Origin: Bacillota bacterium
Lineage (GTDB): Bacteria; Bacillota; Clostridia; Christensenellales; Christensenellaceae
DNA length: 64,000 nucleotides
Direction of reading: 5' to 3'
NCBI GenBank assembly: GCA_023393165.1
Contig: JAEWMJ010000018.1
Span: forward strand, 124,001-188,000
Made by a program: the position numbers and the translations under genes. Below are positions 34,844 through 43,700 of this stretch, one piece after another; position 1 is the stretch's first letter; each line of letters begins with the position of its first letter. Under the pieces are notes generated by a model. That model was given only the letters and a program-made list of their open reading frames with translations, was not told where the DNA came from and made no database searches.

Positions 34844-36303
34844 TGATTGGACTGATCACCAACTGCAAACCGTTTTTCAATGATATCTGCGACGAGATCC
34901 GGTTGTTTTATATGGAAAAAAAGATAGACGACGTTCCGGAGGCCGGCGAAAGCGGCCTTTTTGTACGCGTAGATGTTGCTGAAGATAATGATTGGCGCGC
35001 GGTGTGCGAAGTCATATCCGGAGGAAAAACGGTTTATTCCTATGAAAACAGCATTCCGCGGAAAACCGGCAGCGCGCTTTACGTGAAAAAAGTTAAAAAA
35101 CGCTTTGTAAAGAACGCGGTTTACGCACTTTTAAAGGGATATACCGGAAAAAAGCCCGCGTGGGGATCCCTGACCGGAATACGTCCCACAAAACTTGCAC
35201 GGGAATTCAAGTCCGCTATGGGCGGGGGAGCACGGGAATTTTTTATAAATGAATTCGATGTGGACGAATGCAAGGCGAAACTGGCGTTTGACATCGCTGT
35301 AAACCAGGAACCCGTTATAAACGCTATTACCGCGCAGGACATTGATATTTATGTCGGAATACCATTCTGCACTTCAAGGTGTTCCTATTGTTCGTTCGTC
35401 TCACGGGAATTGAAGAGAAGCAAAGGCCTTACCGGAAAATACCTGAATGCGCTGGAAAACGAAATGCGCGGCGCAAAGGAACTTCTGGCGGGAAGAAACG
35501 TCCGATGCGTTTATGTTGGCGGCGGCACTCCGACAGCGCTATCCCCGGAAGAACTGTCAAGGCTTTTTGGAGCAATGCGCGAAACGTTCGGCGGCGGCAT
35601 AGAATTTACCGTGGAAGCAGGCCGGCCGGATACGATAGACTCAGAAAAACTGCGGGTGATACGTGAAGCGAATGCGACGCGTATCTGTGTGAACGCACAG
35701 ACAACTAATCCGGAGACGCTTAAAAGAATAGGCAGAACGTACGAGCCGGGCGAGTTCGACCGGGCGTTCCGTCTGGTACGCGAATACGGGTTTGATAACG
35801 TAAATACGGATATCATTCTTGGACTGCCGGGCGAAAAGCTTGAAGATGTACGGCGGACGCTTATGGATGTGTGCTCATACCGACCGGAAAATGTAACGGT
35901 GCACACTCTCGCTATCAAAAACGCCGCCGCTCTGACGCTGGAGGGAGCCGCGGAGTTCGCAGACGCCGCCGAAGTTTATGAAATGGTGGAATTCTCAAGA
36001 CGGTTTTTAGAAGACATAGGATATATTCCTTATTATCTTTACCGCCAGAAATACATGGCCGGGAACCTCGAAAACGTAGGATACGCGCTGCCGGACAGGA
36101 TCTGCGAATATAACATCGACATCATGGAGGAACTGGTGGACAACCTGAGTTTCGGCGCCGGCGCAATGTCCAAACGCATCTTTCACGGCCAGAACAGGAT
36201 AGAACGTTCCTGCAATATCCGCGATATCGGCATGTATATCGACAAGATAGATGAAATGATTGAAAGAAAACGTTTACTTTTCTTTTTGAGAAAAGAAAAG
36301 TAA
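34843..36303 (+). CDS. hemZ: coproporphyrinogen III oxidase-like radical SAM protein HemZ
   Basis: 486 residues. A roughly 165-residue N-terminal extension typical of HemZ precedes the radical SAM domain with the cluster motif GIPFCTSRCSYCSF (CxxxCxxC) and the YVGGGTPTAL segment. It is predicted to convert coproporphyrinogen III without oxygen, though some family members have other functions. The last 10-13 codons (ERKRLLFFLRKEK) run into R1 copy e, so the natural C-terminus has been altered by the repeat. Confidence 0.88.
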   Translation: MIGLITNCKPFFNDICDEIRLFYMEKKIDDVPEAGESGLFVRVDVAEDNDWRAVCEVISGGKTVYSYENSIPRKTGSALYVKKVKKRFVKNAVYALLKGYTGKKPAWGSLTGIRPTKLAREFKSAMGGGAREFFINEFDVDECKAKLAFDIAVNQEPVINAITAQDIDIYVGIPFCTSRCSYCSFVSRELKRSKGLTGKYLNALENEMRGAKELLAGRNVRCVYVGGGTPTALSPEELSRLFGAMRETFGGGIEFTVEAGRPDTIDSEKLRVIREANATRICVNAQTTNPETLKRIGRTYEPGEFDRAFRLVREYGFDNVNTDIILGLPGEKLEDVRRTLMDVCSYRPENVTVHTLAIKNAAALTLEGAAEFADAAEVYEMVEFSRRFLEDIGYIPYYLYRQKYMAGNLENVGYALPDRICEYNIDIMEELVDNLSFGAGAMSKRIFHGQNRIERSCNIRDIGMYIDKIDEMIERKRLLFFLRKEK

Positions 36304-36315
36304 ACAAAAGAAACC
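36266..36315 (-). repeat. R1 hairpin repeat, copy e, overlapping the hemZ 3' end
   Basis: GTTTACTTTTCTTTT pairs with AAAAGAAAAGTAAAC (loop TGAG), followed by AAAAGAAACC. The hemZ stop (36301-36303) lies inside the 3' arm. Confidence 0.75.
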
Positions 36316-36344
36316 CCGGGACTATATATGAGCCGAGCGTTCAA

Positions 36345-36393
36345 CACCTCATCCGGCGCTGCGCGCCACCTTCCCCTCCAGGGGAAGGCTTTT
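36345..36393 (+). repeat. R2 repeat copy a
   Basis: Begins CACCTCATCC, then a GGCGCTGCGCGCC mini-hairpin, and ends in CCTTCCCCTCCAGGGGAAGG. The order is start box, GC hairpin, TTCCCC/GGGGAA hairpin. Confidence 0.8.
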
Positions 36394-36484
36394 ATCAAAC
36401 TGAGAAAACGCAAAGAAAGCCAAGAACTATATAATAATATTTAGTATTATACTTTTAAATTAATAAAGAACTTATTATCAGGCT

Positions 36485-36532
36485 AGGCTTCCCCTTGAGG
36501 GGAAGCTGTCGCCTAAGGCGACTGATGAGGTG
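36485..36532 (-). repeat. R2 repeat copy b, left inverted end of the DUF559 element
   Basis: Reads GGCTTCCCCTTGAGGGGAAG, then the GTCGCCTAAGGCGAC mini-hairpin, and ends TGATGAGGTG. It is in the opposite orientation to copy c, and its terminal GAGGTG acts as the Shine-Dalgarno of the DUF559 gene. Confidence 0.85.
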
Positions 36533-36537
36533 CAGTG

Positions 36538-36891
36538 ATGAATGACACACACAATCCGAGTTTGACCGCCAATGCCAGAACGTTGCGGGGTACGAAGGAA
36601 GAACGGCATCTCTGGTATGATTTTTTGAAAGGCCTGACAGTCGTATTCAAGCGTCAAAAAGTGATTGGCAACTATATTGTTGATTTTTATTGTTCCTTTG
36701 CAAAATTGGTGATAGAGCTTGACGGCTCGCAGCATTATGATAAAAATGGTATGGAAATTGATGCAGAACGCGATGAATATCTGCGCGGCCTTGGGTTGGT
36801 TGTAAAGCGGTATTCCAATGCGGATATCAACAAAAGATTTGACAGTGTCTGTGAAGATATCTATGATTTTATTCGTTCGGTCAATCTTTAA
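36538..36891 (+). CDS. DUF559 / Vsr-like endonuclease-domain protein
   Basis: 117 residues from ATG 36538 (a GTG at 36535 is also in frame). DUF559 has a Vsr-like PD-(D/E)xK nuclease fold: FKRQKVIGNYIVDFYC, then the core IELDGSQH, then DAERDEYLRGLGLVVKRYSN. The candidate catalytic residues (Glu and Asp in IELDG, and the conserved Asp of IVDFY) are present, so it is not obviously dead. It is bounded by R2 copies in inverted orientation: GAGGTG ends 5 nt before the ATG and CACCTC begins at the base after the stop. This looks like a gene travelling as cargo of the repeat. Target and partner are unknown. Confidence 0.82.
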   Translation: MNDTHNPSLTANARTLRGTKEERHLWYDFLKGLTVVFKRQKVIGNYIVDFYCSFAKLVIELDGSQHYDKNGMEIDAERDEYLRGLGLVVKRYSNADINKRFDSVCEDIYDFIRSVNL

Positions 36892-36922
36892 CACCTCAAC
36901 CGGCGCTGTACGCCACCTTCCC
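36892..36922 (+). repeat. R2 repeat copy c (truncated), right inverted end of the DUF559 element
   Basis: CACCTCAACCGGCGCTGTACGCC and CACCTTCCC; the GGGGAA arm of the terminal hairpin is missing. Confidence 0.75.
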
Positions 36923-36964
36923 ACTTCGTTATGGACTCACGTTTCGTATAAGTCATCCTCTTGA

Positions 36965-37047
36965 GCCGGCACTCGCGTTTGTCTCATACTCGGTGAGCGT
37001 TCAACTTGCTTCATCACGCTTGGGAGTGCGCTCATTTCCGTTCTGGC
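36965..37047 (-). repeat. R3 repeat copy d (inverted)
   Basis: Read on the - strand it contains GAGCGCACTCCCAAGCGTGA, TGAAGC, then CTCACCGAGTATGAGA and ACGCGAGTGC, aligning over most of its length with the copies at 52252 and 52508. Confidence 0.75.
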
Positions 37048-37121
37048 GCGAGGAAGGCCCTGCCATTAATGAGAGAGCAGGAAACGGTAATACAAAAAAT
37101 CAAAAATATTTTTTAAGTTTT

Positions 37122-37165
37122 GGTTTTCTTTGGTCACACCTTTCCTTTTCAAAAGAAAGGGTATG
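37122..37165 (+). repeat. R1 hairpin repeat, copy f (imperfect)
   Basis: Box GGTTTTCTTTGG is intact; the stem CACACCTTTCCTTTT against AAAAGAAAGGGTATG has mismatches, so this copy is decaying. Confidence 0.75.
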
Positions 37166-37197
37166 CAGACAATAAAAACGAACATTAAGCAGTTTTG

Positions 37198-37226
37198 TTG
37201 ACACCAATATCCCGGATGGGTATAAT
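37198..37226 (+). promoter_or_regulatory. consensus promoter of hisS-aspS
   Basis: Perfect TTGACA (37198-37203), 17-nt spacer, perfect TATAAT (37221-37226). Transcription should start near 37233, leaving a leader of about 35-70 nt depending on the start codon. No T-box fits in this short leader. Confidence 0.85.
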
Positions 37227-37243
37227 ATTATGGTTAAGATATT

Positions 37244-37297
37244 ATGAATACGAAGGGATGGATGCGCCATCATCACAAAAGCACCCAAGGGAACTAA
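37244..37297 (+). other. candidate 17-codon leader ORF with three His codons upstream of hisS
   Basis: ATG at 37244 opens MNTKGWMRHHHKSTQGN and stops (TAA) 4 nt before the hisS GTG at 37302. An inner ATG (37262) with GAAGGGA just upstream would give an 11-residue version that still has HHH. It overlaps the region that in the hisS frame encodes a conserved peptide, so it may be coincidence. Confidence 0.35.
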
Positions 37298-37301
37298 AGA
37301 T

Positions 37302-38540
37302 GTGCTCCCGCAAGAGAGCTATAAATGGCATTATTTAGAGAAAATTATACGGGAATTATGCGCAAAGGGCGGATACCGGGAAATCCGGACGCCCGTTTTT
37401 GAGCATACGGAACTTTTTTTACGGGGCGTGGGAGATACCACGGACATTGTGCAGAAAGAAATGTATACCTTTCTGGACAAGGGGGAACGCTCTGTAACGC
37501 TGAAACCGGAAGGTACCGCGGGCGTGGTGCGTTCCTTTGTGGAAAACGGGCTGGCGTCCCAGGCGCAGCCAACCAAAATGTACTATTTGACAAACCCCAT
37601 ATTCAGGTATGAGAATCCGCAGGCCGGAAGGCTGCGGGAACACCACCAGTTTGGTGTGGAAGTGTTCGGCGCTTCGTGTGCATCTGTGGATGCGGAAATT
37701 ATATCCGTCGTGTTAAAGTTGTTTTGGACGCTGGGTATAAAAGGACTGAAAACTCATATCAACAGCATCGGATGTCCGGATTGCAGACCGGCTTACAACA
37801 CGCTTCTGCGCGAATATTTCATGGAAAACAAGGCGGATCTTTGTCCCACTTGCCTGGACAGGCTGCAAAAAAATCCGCTGCGAATCCTCGACTGCAAGGA
37901 AGATAAATGCAAATTGATTGTAAAGGGCGCTCCGCTCATTGTGGATCATCTTTGCGGGGAATGCCGGGACCATTTTGAAAGTTTAAAGAGTTATCTGGAA
38001 ACACTGGATATAGAATACGAAGTGGACCCATATATCGTAAGGGGACTGGATTACTATACCAAAACCGTATTTGAGATCATATCGGATTCAATAGGCGCTC
38101 AGGGGACTGTCTGCGGAGGCGGACGGTACGATAAACTGGTCGGCCAGATTGGCGGCGCGGATTTGCCTGGGATCGGTTTTGGCCTTGGAATGGAAAGGCT
38201 GCTGCTGGTGCTGGAAAACGAGGGTATCAAAATACCCGAGCCGCCTTTATACGACGTGTTTTTCTGCACTATGGGCGATGACGCCAGGAAAAAGGCGTTT
38301 TCTATTGTTGCCGAGCTAAGGGATAATGGTTTCCGCGCAGATTTGGACCACTGCGGACGCAGCATGAAGGCTCAGTTTAAATATGCGGACAAATGCGGCG
38401 CGCCTTATGTGGCTGTGATCGGGGATGACGAACTTGAAAAAGGCGTGGCAAAACTGCGCGACATGAAAAACAGCACGGAAGAAGAAGTTCAATTTTCGGA
38501 TTTGAAATTATTGATAAAACAGGAGATAGCAAATGGGTGA
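37302..38540 (+). CDS. hisS: histidyl-tRNA synthetase (start uncertain)
   Basis: 412 residues from GTG 37302, which has AAGGGA 9 nt upstream. Class II motifs: motif 2 region YLTNPIFRYENPQAGRLREH, the histidine-binding YIVRGLDYYTKT, and GGGRYDKLVGQIGG; a C-terminal anticodon-binding domain follows. The same frame stays open upstream to 37248 and encodes IITKAPKGTKD, a conserved N-terminal peptide of clostridial HisS, but contains no ATG, GTG or TTG there. Translation may therefore begin at a non-standard ATC (37269), or the protein may really lose its first strand. It is coupled to aspS (stop overlaps ATG). Confidence 0.93.
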   Translation: MLPQESYKWHYLEKIIRELCAKGGYREIRTPVFEHTELFLRGVGDTTDIVQKEMYTFLDKGERSVTLKPEGTAGVVRSFVENGLASQAQPTKMYYLTNPIFRYENPQAGRLREHHQFGVEVFGASCASVDAEIISVVLKLFWTLGIKGLKTHINSIGCPDCRPAYNTLLREYFMENKADLCPTCLDRLQKNPLRILDCKEDKCKLIVKGAPLIVDHLCGECRDHFESLKSYLETLDIEYEVDPYIVRGLDYYTKTVFEIISDSIGAQGTVCGGGRYDKLVGQIGGADLPGIGFGLGMERLLLVLENEGIKIPEPPLYDVFFCTMGDDARKKAFSIVAELRDNGFRADLDHCGRSMKAQFKYADKCGAPYVAVIGDDELEKGVAKLRDMKNSTEEEVQFSDLKLLIKQEIANG

Positions 38541-40314
38541 GTTATTAGAAGGCTGGAAAAGAACGGGACTTTGCACGGAGTTTGCCGAAGCGGATATTGG
38601 AAAAGAAGTAACTCTAATGGGGTGGACGGATACACGCCGCGATCTGGGCGCCCTGATATTCGTCGACCTGCGCGACAGGTCGGGAATCATGCAGGTGGTA
38701 TTCAATGAATCGGATTTTAAAGGCGATTTTTCCCGCGCGGGGACAATCCGGAGTGAATTTGTACTTGCGGTAAAAGGGACGATCGTTAAACGGTCCTCTG
38801 AGACGGTTAATTCCAAGCTTCCCACGGGAACCATAGAAGTAAAGGTTGCCGAACTGAAAATACTGAGCACGGCGCAGACCCCACCGTTTGAGATTGAGGA
38901 CAATACCAAAGTTCGTGAGGAACTGCGGCTTAAATACAGATATCTGGATTTGCGCAGGCCCGAGATGCAGAGAAACTTGATACTGCGCAACAAAATGTCC
39001 ATTTGCGCGCGTAAGTTCCTGGATGAAAACGGATTTCTGGAAATCGAAACGCCGATGCTGATCAAAAGCACGCCTGAGGGCGCACGGGATTACCTTGTGC
39101 CATCCAGAGTACATGCGGGCGCTTTTTACGCGCTTCCCCAGTCGCCGCAGATATTCAAGCAAATTTTGATGGTATCCGGATTTGACCGGTACTACCAGCT
39201 GGCAAGATGTTTCCGCGATGAAGATCTGCGGGCGGACAGGCAGCCCGAATTTACACAGATAGATATGGAGCTTTCTTTTGTAGAAGCTGACGATGTAATC
39301 GCCATCAATGAAAGATTGATCCAGCGGATTTTCAAGGATGTAATGGATATGGATATCCAGATACCGCTCCGCCGGTTTACATACAGGGAGGCGATGGACA
39401 GGTTCGGAAGCGACAAACCGGATACCCGGTTTGGCCTCGAACTGATGGACCTCTCAGATATTGTCGCGCATTCCGAGTTCAAGGTGTTTTCAAGCGTTGT
39501 CGCAAAGGGCGGCAGCGTTCGCGCGATCAACGCCAAAGGCTGCGCAAATACGTTAGCACGCCGCGAAATAGATGCGCTGGTCGAGTTTGTAAAAATATAC
39601 GGCGCCAAAGGCATGGCTTGGATATCTATACGCGAAGACGGCCTGAATTCGCCTATTACAAAGTTCATGACCGAGGATGAAATCAGCGCAATCATGCAGC
39701 GCATGGACGGACAGGTTGGGGATATCATTTTCTTTGTTGGCGACAAGAACAAGGTTGTGTTCGATTCGCTTGGGAACCTGCGCCTGAAACTGGCTGAAAA
39801 ACTTGGACTGATAAAGGAAAATACTTTTGATCTTCTGTGGGTTACGGAATTCCCGCTGGTGGAATATAATGAAGAGGAAAAGCGGTATGTCGCCATGCAC
39901 CATCCCTTCACAATGCCTATGGACGAAGACATTGATTTTTTGGAAACCGCGCCCGAAAAGGTGCGAGCGAAGGCATACGATATCGTATTGAACGGAACGG
40001 AGATCGGCGGCGGAAGCATCCGTATTCACAGCCCCGAGCTTCAGGAAAAAATGTTCCAGGCTACCGGATTTTCCCGGGAAAAAGCTTGGGAACAGTTCGG
40101 TTATATGATGGAAGCTTTCAAATACGGCACGCCGCCGCACGGCGGACTGGCTTACGGGCTTGACCGCCTGGCTATGATACTGGCGGGCAGAAATTCCATC
40201 CGCGACATGATCGCATTCCCGAAGGTTAAGGACGCCACTTGCCTGATGTCGGAGGCGCCCGCAGGGGTGGACAAGTCGCAGCTCAAAGAACTGCATATAA
40301 AAATTGACGAGTAG
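38533..40314 (+). CDS. aspS: aspartyl-tRNA synthetase (bacterial type)
   Basis: 593 residues, the length of the bacterial type with the GAD insertion. N-terminal OB anticodon-binding domain (about 1-110), then the class II core: SPQIFKQILMVSGFDRYY, motif 2 FRDEDLRADRQPEFTQ, and motif 3 GLAYGLDRLAMILAG. It charges tRNA-Asp (bacterial-type enzymes may also charge tRNA-Asn where GatCAB is present). The pair hisS-aspS is conserved in Bacillota. The start overlaps hisS by 8 nt. Confidence 0.97.
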   Translation: MGELLEGWKRTGLCTEFAEADIGKEVTLMGWTDTRRDLGALIFVDLRDRSGIMQVVFNESDFKGDFSRAGTIRSEFVLAVKGTIVKRSSETVNSKLPTGTIEVKVAELKILSTAQTPPFEIEDNTKVREELRLKYRYLDLRRPEMQRNLILRNKMSICARKFLDENGFLEIETPMLIKSTPEGARDYLVPSRVHAGAFYALPQSPQIFKQILMVSGFDRYYQLARCFRDEDLRADRQPEFTQIDMELSFVEADDVIAINERLIQRIFKDVMDMDIQIPLRRFTYREAMDRFGSDKPDTRFGLELMDLSDIVAHSEFKVFSSVVAKGGSVRAINAKGCANTLARREIDALVEFVKIYGAKGMAWISIREDGLNSPITKFMTEDEISAIMQRMDGQVGDIIFFVGDKNKVVFDSLGNLRLKLAEKLGLIKENTFDLLWVTEFPLVEYNEEEKRYVAMHHPFTMPMDEDIDFLETAPEKVRAKAYDIVLNGTEIGGGSIRIHSPELQEKMFQATGFSREKAWEQFGYMMEAFKYGTPPHGGLAYGLDRLAMILAGRNSIRDMIAFPKVKDATCLMSEAPAGVDKSQLKELHIKIDE

Positions 40315-40326
40315 GGTAAAGAGGCA

Positions 40327-40737
40327 ATGAAGGAAGCGGGCCTGATTCTTGAAACCTGGGACAATAAAGCAAAGGTTCAGTTCAACCGGACATCCGCCTG
40401 CGCTAAATGCAAGGCTTGTGGGATAATGGCTGGGCAGGATCAGATTGTTGTTACCGCTGAAAACGCCCTGCATGCAAAAGAGGGCGACAGGGTTGAGGTG
40501 CAGTTCAATACCAAAAATGCGCTCACAACTTCCGCGATCGCATATCTTTTTCCTTTGGCAATGCTGATACTGGGGGTCGTTGTGGGATTTTTAATCCCGG
40601 CCCCTACGGACAGGCAGCCTATCGCAGCAATCATGGGGATAGCGTTTACTGCGGTCGCTTTTTTGATATTAAAATTAGCGAATCCTTATTTTAAAAGAAA
40701 ATTCACCAATACTTACAAAATCACCAATATACTTTAG
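40327..40737 (+). CDS. rseC: SoxR-reducing/RseC-family membrane protein
   Basis: 136 residues. A cytoplasmic N-terminus with a cysteine cluster (CAKCKACG, about residues 25-32) that may hold a metal or Fe-S centre, followed by two membrane helices (about 66-86 and 97-116) and a short basic tail. Related to RseC/MucC and to the RsxABCDGE-linked RseC; in Clostridia it often stands alone. Start ATG with TAAAGAGG upstream; smc begins after 18 nt. Confidence 0.85.
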   Translation: MKEAGLILETWDNKAKVQFNRTSACAKCKACGIMAGQDQIVVTAENALHAKEGDRVEVQFNTKNALTTSAIAYLFPLAMLILGVVVGFLIPAPTDRQPIAAIMGIAFTAVAFLILKLANPYFKRKFTNTYKITNIL

Positions 40738-40755
40738 AAAGCAGGCTTTTTGCAA

Positions 40756-43700
40756 TTGTATCTAAAGCGCATTGAACTAAACGGTTTTAAATCGTTTAAC
40801 AACAAAAAAGAATTTATCATCAAAAACGGTATTACAGGCATTGTAGGCCCCAACGGAAGCGGAAAAAGTAATGTGGCGGATGCGATACGTTGGGTTTTGG
40901 GCGAGCAAAGCTCCAAAAACCTTCGCGGCACGCACATGGAGGATGTCATATTCAACGGGAGCCAGGAACTTGCCAAGAAAGGGTACTGCGAGGTTGCGCT
41001 TGTATTCGATAATTCGGATATGCGTATTCCCTGCGAGTACACCGAGATTTCCATACGCCGAAAAATGTACCGCTCGGGAGAAAGCGAATACTCCATCAAC
41101 AACACAAGCTGCCGGCTGAAAGATATCATAGACCTGTTCAGGGACACTGGTATTGGCAAAGAAGGGTATTCCATCATCGGCCAGGGCAAGATAGACGAAA
41201 TTCTCAGCAGCAAGGCTGTTTCCCGCCGCAAGGTGTTTGAGGAAGCCGCAGGCATTATGAAATACCGCGTGCGCAAGGAGGAAGCCGAACGCAACCTGGA
41301 AAAAACGCATGACAATATCCTGAGGCTTGACGATATTATCTCTGAACTCGAATCCCAGGTGGAGCCGCTCAAAAACCAGATGGAAGAAGCAAAACGTTAC
41401 ATAGCCCTGCGTGACAGGCTGAAACACCTGGAAGTGAACCTGTACCTGTATAATCAGGAGAAGAGTGCGGAGCGCATAGAAAAACTGCAGATGCAGCTAT
41501 CGGAAAACGAACAGGAACAGAAAGAAAACGCCGAAGCTACGGAATCCCTTTCAGCGCGCATTTCCGCATGCAAGGCGGAGTACCAGGAGCTGCAGGGCAA
41601 CATTGACGAGCACAACAGGCTGATTGCGGATTACGGAAGCAGTCAGGAAAAACTGCGCGGCGAAATGAACGTGCTTAATGAGCGGGAAAAGAACTTAAAA
41701 CAGCGTTTGGAGGAGATTTCCGCGCAAAACGTGGACGCGGATAAATCCATAGAATTAAAAACGGCCAAGGTTGAGGAATTGGACGGCCAGACCCAGGAAT
41801 TAAACGTACTGATAGACGCCAAATTCGAGGCGATCAACGCGCTGCGTGATAAATGCGCGCAGATGGCGGACGGTGCCGGCAGCGTTTCCGAACGGTACGC
41901 GCAGCTGAAAGTCAAGGCCGAAAAACTGAGGGCGGAGATTGAAACCGCCAGGCGCGAAATCGGTGAAAAAAACGTACTTTTGGACCTGCTGGCACAGAAG
42001 AAAGAGGAAACACAGGCCGAACTTTCCCTTGTGCAGGACGGTTTGCAGGAGGTTTCACAGCAGAAAAAGGAAAAAGAGGACGAGCTTGCCGCGGGAAAGG
42101 CGGAAAACGCAAAGCTTTTAAGCGATTCGAACGGGCTGACGCTTACCATCAATGGGCTGCAGGAAGAATACGCAAAGGTGGAGGCAGAGCTTGGAGAAAA
42201 CCGGCAGCAATTAAACCAGAACATATCCAACCAGAACCTTTTATCCGAAATCAAGGACGGGTACGAGGGATACCAGGCCAGCGTAAAGGCCCTGTTTGGA
42301 GCTGCCCGGGATAACCAGGCAATAAAAAAGAAACTGATCGGTACGTTTGCCGAACTGGTGGACGTGCCGCAGAAATACGAAACAGCGATAGAAGCGGTGC
42401 TCGGAAACGCGCTGCAGAACGTTATTGTGCAGGACGAAGAGGACGCCAAGGATGTGATCGATTTCCTGCGCAAAAACAGACTGGGCAGGGTCACATTCCT
42501 GCCGCTTGACGCGCTTAAGGTCAAATACCTAAACGAAGATGAAAAAGACGGATTCGGAAACCTTGTGCTTGCGGTAGCTTCCGAAGTCACGGGGGGCGCG
42601 GACCACGTACGGCCTGCGATTGATTTCCTGCTGGCAAGGACGGTAATCGTTGAGGACATGGAAAGCGCGATTGCGCTGATGCGCAAAACAGGTTACTCGT
42701 TCCGTACCGTCACGCTCAAGGGCGATATCATCCGCCCGGGCGGCATCATAACCGGCGGCAGCATGGAATCTGTACAAACCGGTTTACTGTCGCGCAACCG
42801 TATGATCGGCGAGCTCGGCATCAAGATCAAGGCAGCGAAACTGCGGGTTGAAAAGCTGACAAAACAATCCGGGGATATTGCGCGCAGGATTGAAGAAAAA
42901 CAAAAAGAACGTGAGGGCATATTAAACGGCCTCCGTGACCGCGAGATTGCGCACACGCGTGCCGCGCAGCAGCTTGCGGGCCTGGAAGAACAGGTCAGGA
43001 ACGCGGAGACAAGACAGGCCGAACTGGAAAAACAGGCGGCTTTAACAGAAGAACAGATCGGTGAATCTGCCGGATTTGCGGAGAATAAAAACGAAACGCT
43101 TGCGGGATTGCAGAAAGAATACGACGTGGTTCTGGAGGACATCGCCCTGATTGAAGAAAGCATGAACAGGGATTCCGAAGAACTTGCCGCGCTGCGCGAT
43201 AATCTGGCCAAAGAGGAAATCGCTCAAAACGAACTGGTTTCAAAGAAAAACATGCTTTTAAACGAGCTTTCGCATATCCGCGGCGATATTCTTGAAGCGA
43301 ACGACCAGATACGGCAGTCCCAGACCCAGGCGGAAGCGCTGGAAAAGGAACTGAATACCGTTGTGCTGGCGAAAAAACGCGAGATCGAAACAAGCCTAAA
43401 CGATATGGTAATGCAGCTCAAAAACGCAAGCACTGCCGCACAGGAGAAATACGCAAGACGCGAGGAACTTTTGCAGACACAGAAAGACCTTGAAAGCGGC
43501 CTTGAAGTGGCCATGCTGAATAAGAACGATCTGATTGAGCAAAAATACAAGATCATAGCGAACATTGAAAAGATCGAACTTATTAAAGAGAATCTCCAGA
43601 ATAAAATATGGGATGATTACGGCCTGACATATGCGAACGCCCAAAAGCTGAAAGGAGAATTCTCTTATCAGAACGGTACGCACGAGATTGATGAAATAAA

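Larger units (their letters stand above)
36923..37197. other. repeat-filled gap between the DUF559 element and hisS
   Basis: No gene is visible. It holds an inverted R3 copy (36965-37047), an R1 copy (37122-37165) and unassigned spacer, and ends at the hisS promoter. Confidence 0.6.

Noticed and set aside
37198..37301. T-box riboswitch upstream of hisS
   Set aside because: The consensus promoter leaves only about 35-70 nt of leader, far too short, and no T-box sequence or terminator is present.
41643..42686. 347-codon reverse-strand ORF rich in Ser, Ala and Phe
   Set aside because: It lies wholly within smc, antisense to the coiled-coil codons, and has no binding site or family resemblance; it is a by-product of smc codon bias.
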